This document shows, piece after piece, positions 42,732 through 44,495 of a stretch of 44,495 nt of DNA; position 1 is the first letter of the stretch; every line of letters begins with the position of its first letter. Origin of the DNA: Bacteroidota bacterium (GTDB taxonomy: Bacteria; Bacteroidota; Bacteroidia; B-17B0; Aurantibacillaceae); NCBI GenBank assembly GCA_013816895.1, contig JACDDR010000023.1, forward strand, positions 1 through 44,495. Direction: 5' to 3'. The notes beneath the pieces were generated by a model that ran no database searches, was not told the origin of the DNA, and was given only the letters and a program-made list of their open reading frames with translations. The position numbers were made by a program, and so were the translations under genes.

Positions 42732-44495
42732 TTTTTAAAAATATACTTAATTCCTGCCTGCCCCGAAATGTAATTGGGCTTATAGTTAATCTCACCCGAA
42801 GACAAACTGCTTAACGAATATTTATACACCGGCGAGAGGGTCAAGTAAAGGTTATTCTTCAATTTAACATCACATCCCAAACCAAACAGCAGTAAATAAT
42901 TAAGTCTGTTGACTTTTACCTCGGAATAAGAAACGCTATTGGTCACGTTTTCTTTTATTACTGATAAATGCGAGCGCTGGCTTAAAATATAAGTTGTATT
43001 AAAGCCGGCAGAAAAATGAAATGTAAAACGCGATGTGTTTAAAAAATTTACCTGCGCCTCAACCGGAATATTAATGGCGTTGATAAAGGCATCGTATTTG
43101 TATTTTGCCGGAAATACCAGACCAGGCGCCTGAATGAACAAGCCATCCAGCATGTTTTCCTTGCTCATGTTGAGCGGACCGGCAGCAGTATTAAAAATAT
43201 AATCGGATGTTAGGTATTTATCAAACAGGAAATCAGTTTCCGCTTTAGAAACTGAGTAATTGGAATAACCAATTCCCGCGCTAAAACTAAATAATTTAAA
43301 AGGCCGGTATTGAAATTTTAAATTGCCGGAGTAAGTGATCGGGAATTTTTCATTGGATGCTCCGTTAAGTGGCATTTGTATATTTGGTCCGCCCTCACCC
43401 ATCATCGCCATTTGCGGCGTGAATAAAGGCGTCGGAATAGCTGCTTCAGGCTTCAGAGTTACAAGAGCAGAAGTATCCTTTTTGATTTCGGGTTTTACAA
43501 CAGAATCCTGTTTTATAACAACAGGCATAATTGTATCAGTTTTTGCAACCGTTTCGCGACTCTCCTGTTTTGTGCTTTCATTACCCGATGGTGCGGGAGT
43601 ATTTGTGTTTAAAGAAAGTGTGTTGACATCGGACGAATTTTTACCATCCTGTTTATTGTCCTCCTTTGAAATAATAAGGGAAGCCTGTCCTGTATTAATA
43701 GCTCCATTATTGGTTTCGGTTTTTGACGATGCGCTATTAGTTGTTGTTCCGGAATCTATAATACCATTGTTGTTACCGAAATCTTTAGTGTTTGGCGGAA
43801 CGGAAGGGTTACTGTTTTTTGCAACGTCAACTTCTGTATTTTTTACCGGATTGTTTTGCCGTGCCGTTTTATTTAACGTTACCAACACCTGTGCATTAGT
43901 ATTCTTGTATTGCTCTTCGCTATTTTTAACTTCAACCAGACTGGCATTTGCAAGATCTATTCTCTCTTCCGGGATGTAAATATCGTTGATGCCAAGTCTT
44001 TTTAACTCCTCAGTCATCTGATCTACACTTTGCCCGGAAACAACATAATAACGTGTTAAACCATTGTTTCCTTTTTTTGAAACAATTTTATAAGGAACAT
44101 TTTTAAAATAAGAATTGTTTGGTTTGTTTCTGAAAGATCCGATTTGAACCAGCGTAACATTACCGGCTGTCGGCTTGTTTTTTTCAATTGAAAGAACACG
44201 ATCTTCTTTCAGGCCTGAGTTTTCGGCATTATCAGTTATTTGCCCGGAAGATCTTTGTGCGCTGTTATTATTTTCTTCTGATGGAGAAGAAATATTTTTT
44301 TCAGGGCTTTTCGTCTGCAATTGTTTTGCTTCACCGTTTGAGGCCGCGGAAGACGTCACATCACTAATATGTTTATCAGTGCCCATAATCTCAGGATATA
44401 AAAAATATCCACCCACTAACAATGTTATCAAAACACCGCTCATGCTGAACCACCAGAAAAATTTCGGGCGTTTGTTTTCTTTTTCTAATTCAAAT
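42728..44495 (-). CDS. Membrane-anchored protein with SPOR-like and beta-barrel-like domains (5' end outside window)
   Basis: The frame continues to the window edge (upstream residues FELEKENKRPKFFWWFS), so the N-terminus is missing; an internal ATG at 44443 would give 571 residues. One transmembrane helix (VLITLLVGGYFLYPE) follows a cytoplasmic segment. Then come a low-complexity Ser/Asn/Lys region, a SPOR-like module (LVQIGSFRNKPNNSYF...KGNNGLTRYYVVSG), and a second long disordered Asn/Thr-rich stretch. The C-terminal 200 or so residues look like an outer-membrane barrel (FSFSAGIGYSNYSVS, LYLTLSPVYKYSL, last strand GIKYIFKN). An inner-membrane anchor plus barrel on one chain suggests a trans-envelope, anti-sigma-like or structural protein. 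The family is not firmly identified. Confidence 0.72.
   Translation of the reverse strand, partial: FELEKENKRPKFFWWFSMSGVLITLLVGGYFLYPEIMGTDKHISDVTSSAASNGEAKQLQTKSPEKNISSPSEENNNSAQRSSGQITDNAENSGLKEDRVLSIEKNKPTAGNVTLVQIGSFRNKPNNSYFKNVPYKIVSKKGNNGLTRYYVVSGQSVDQMTEELKRLGINDIYIPEERIDLANASLVEVKNSEEQYKNTNAQVLVTLNKTARQNNPVKNTEVDVAKNSNPSVPPNTKDFGNNNGIIDSGTTTNSASSKTETNNGAINTGQASLIISKEDNKQDGKNSSDVNTLSLNTNTPAPSGNESTKQESRETVAKTDTIMPVVIKQDSVVKPEIKKDTSALVTLKPEAAIPTPLFTPQMAMMGEGGPNIQMPLNGASNEKFPITYSGNLKFQYRPFKLFSFSAGIGYSNYSVSKAETDFLFDKYLTSDYIFNTAAGPLNMSKENMLDGLFIQAPGLVFPAKYKYDAFINAINIPVEAQVNFLNTSRFTFHFSAGFNTTYILSQRSHLSVIKENVTNSVSYSEVKVNRLNYLLLFGLGCDVKLKNNLYLTLSPVYKYSLSSLSSGEINYKPNYISGQAGIKYIFKN

Noticed and set aside
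43335..43979. 214-residue plus-strand open frame
   Set aside because: Antisense to the low-complexity linker of the envelope protein; Ser/Val/Phe-rich shadow with no gene-like features.
1..44495. tRNA or rRNA genes, transposases, prophage genes
   Set aside because: No cloverleaf with a GGTTCGAATCC-like T arm, no rRNA signature and no transposase, integrase or phage structural motif seen on either strand.

Overview
This window looks like a chromosomal segment of a Bacteroidota bacterium (class Bacteroidia, probably an uncultured lineage; I cannot place it lower). The grounds are a C-terminal type IX secretion (T9SS) sorting domain, Bacteroidota-type promoters (TTTG, about 19 nt, TAnnTTTG) lying very close to start codons, no purine-rich Shine-Dalgarno sites, a YbeY with the HGxLHLCGYKDKT variant, a Lys/Ala-rich tail on ribosomal protein L21, and many small secreted or beta-barrel envelope proteins. 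I see no rRNA, tRNA, CRISPR array, prophage or insertion sequence with a transposase.

Layout. 1-128: the end of an unidentified structured transcript with a strong terminator. 0.17-5.1 kb: a T9SS-exported Ycf48-type propeller protein, the GTPase Obg and a membrane TPR protein. 5.1-9.3 kb (minus): ybeY, a lipoprotein with a repeat inside its N-terminal coding region, serS, rpmA, rplU and an EamA transporter. 9.4-14.8 kb (plus): a CvfB-like S1 protein, asd, a GxxExxY nuclease-fold gene bounded by perfect 13-bp inverted repeats, 3-hydroxyanthranilate dioxygenase, a HerA/DUF853 ATPase and purQ. 14.8-16.3 kb: a large membrane protein.

16.3-26.2 kb (minus) is a tight eight-gene run: class A penicillin-binding protein, GT-C glycosyltransferase, scoA, MBOAT acyltransferase, SGNH-type partner, scoB, lipoprotein, GT-C glycosyltransferase. 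The two subunits of the CoA-transferase are separated by the two-gene acylation module, so ketone-body or acyl-CoA chemistry and cell-surface glycan modification sit in one transcription unit.

26.4-29.2 kb (plus): an S24/LexA-like autoproteolytic repressor with a double operator, then a three-gene module of a secreted YidD-like protein and two similar membrane-hairpin proteins. 29.2-34.4 kb (minus): envelope proteins including a MORN/ConA-like/trypsin-like fusion protease and two probable outer-membrane barrels. 34.5-36.5 kb: an M48 metalloprotease. 36.5-39.7 kb (minus): TPR protein, ComA-like phosphosulfolactate synthase, rhodanese and DedA protein in one tight unit.

39.66-40.44 kb is a gene-free cluster of interspersed palindromic repeats, including a stray copy of the end sequence that bounds the GxxExxY gene and copies of the repeat found inside the lipoprotein gene. 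It is followed by an acyl-CoA dehydrogenase, anmK, and an incomplete TM-SPOR-like-barrel protein running off the right edge. The most unusual items are the GxxExxY cassette with its solitary end copy, the in-frame repeat inside a lipoprotein gene, the split scoA/scoB, the secreted YidD module and the ComA-rhodanese-DedA unit.
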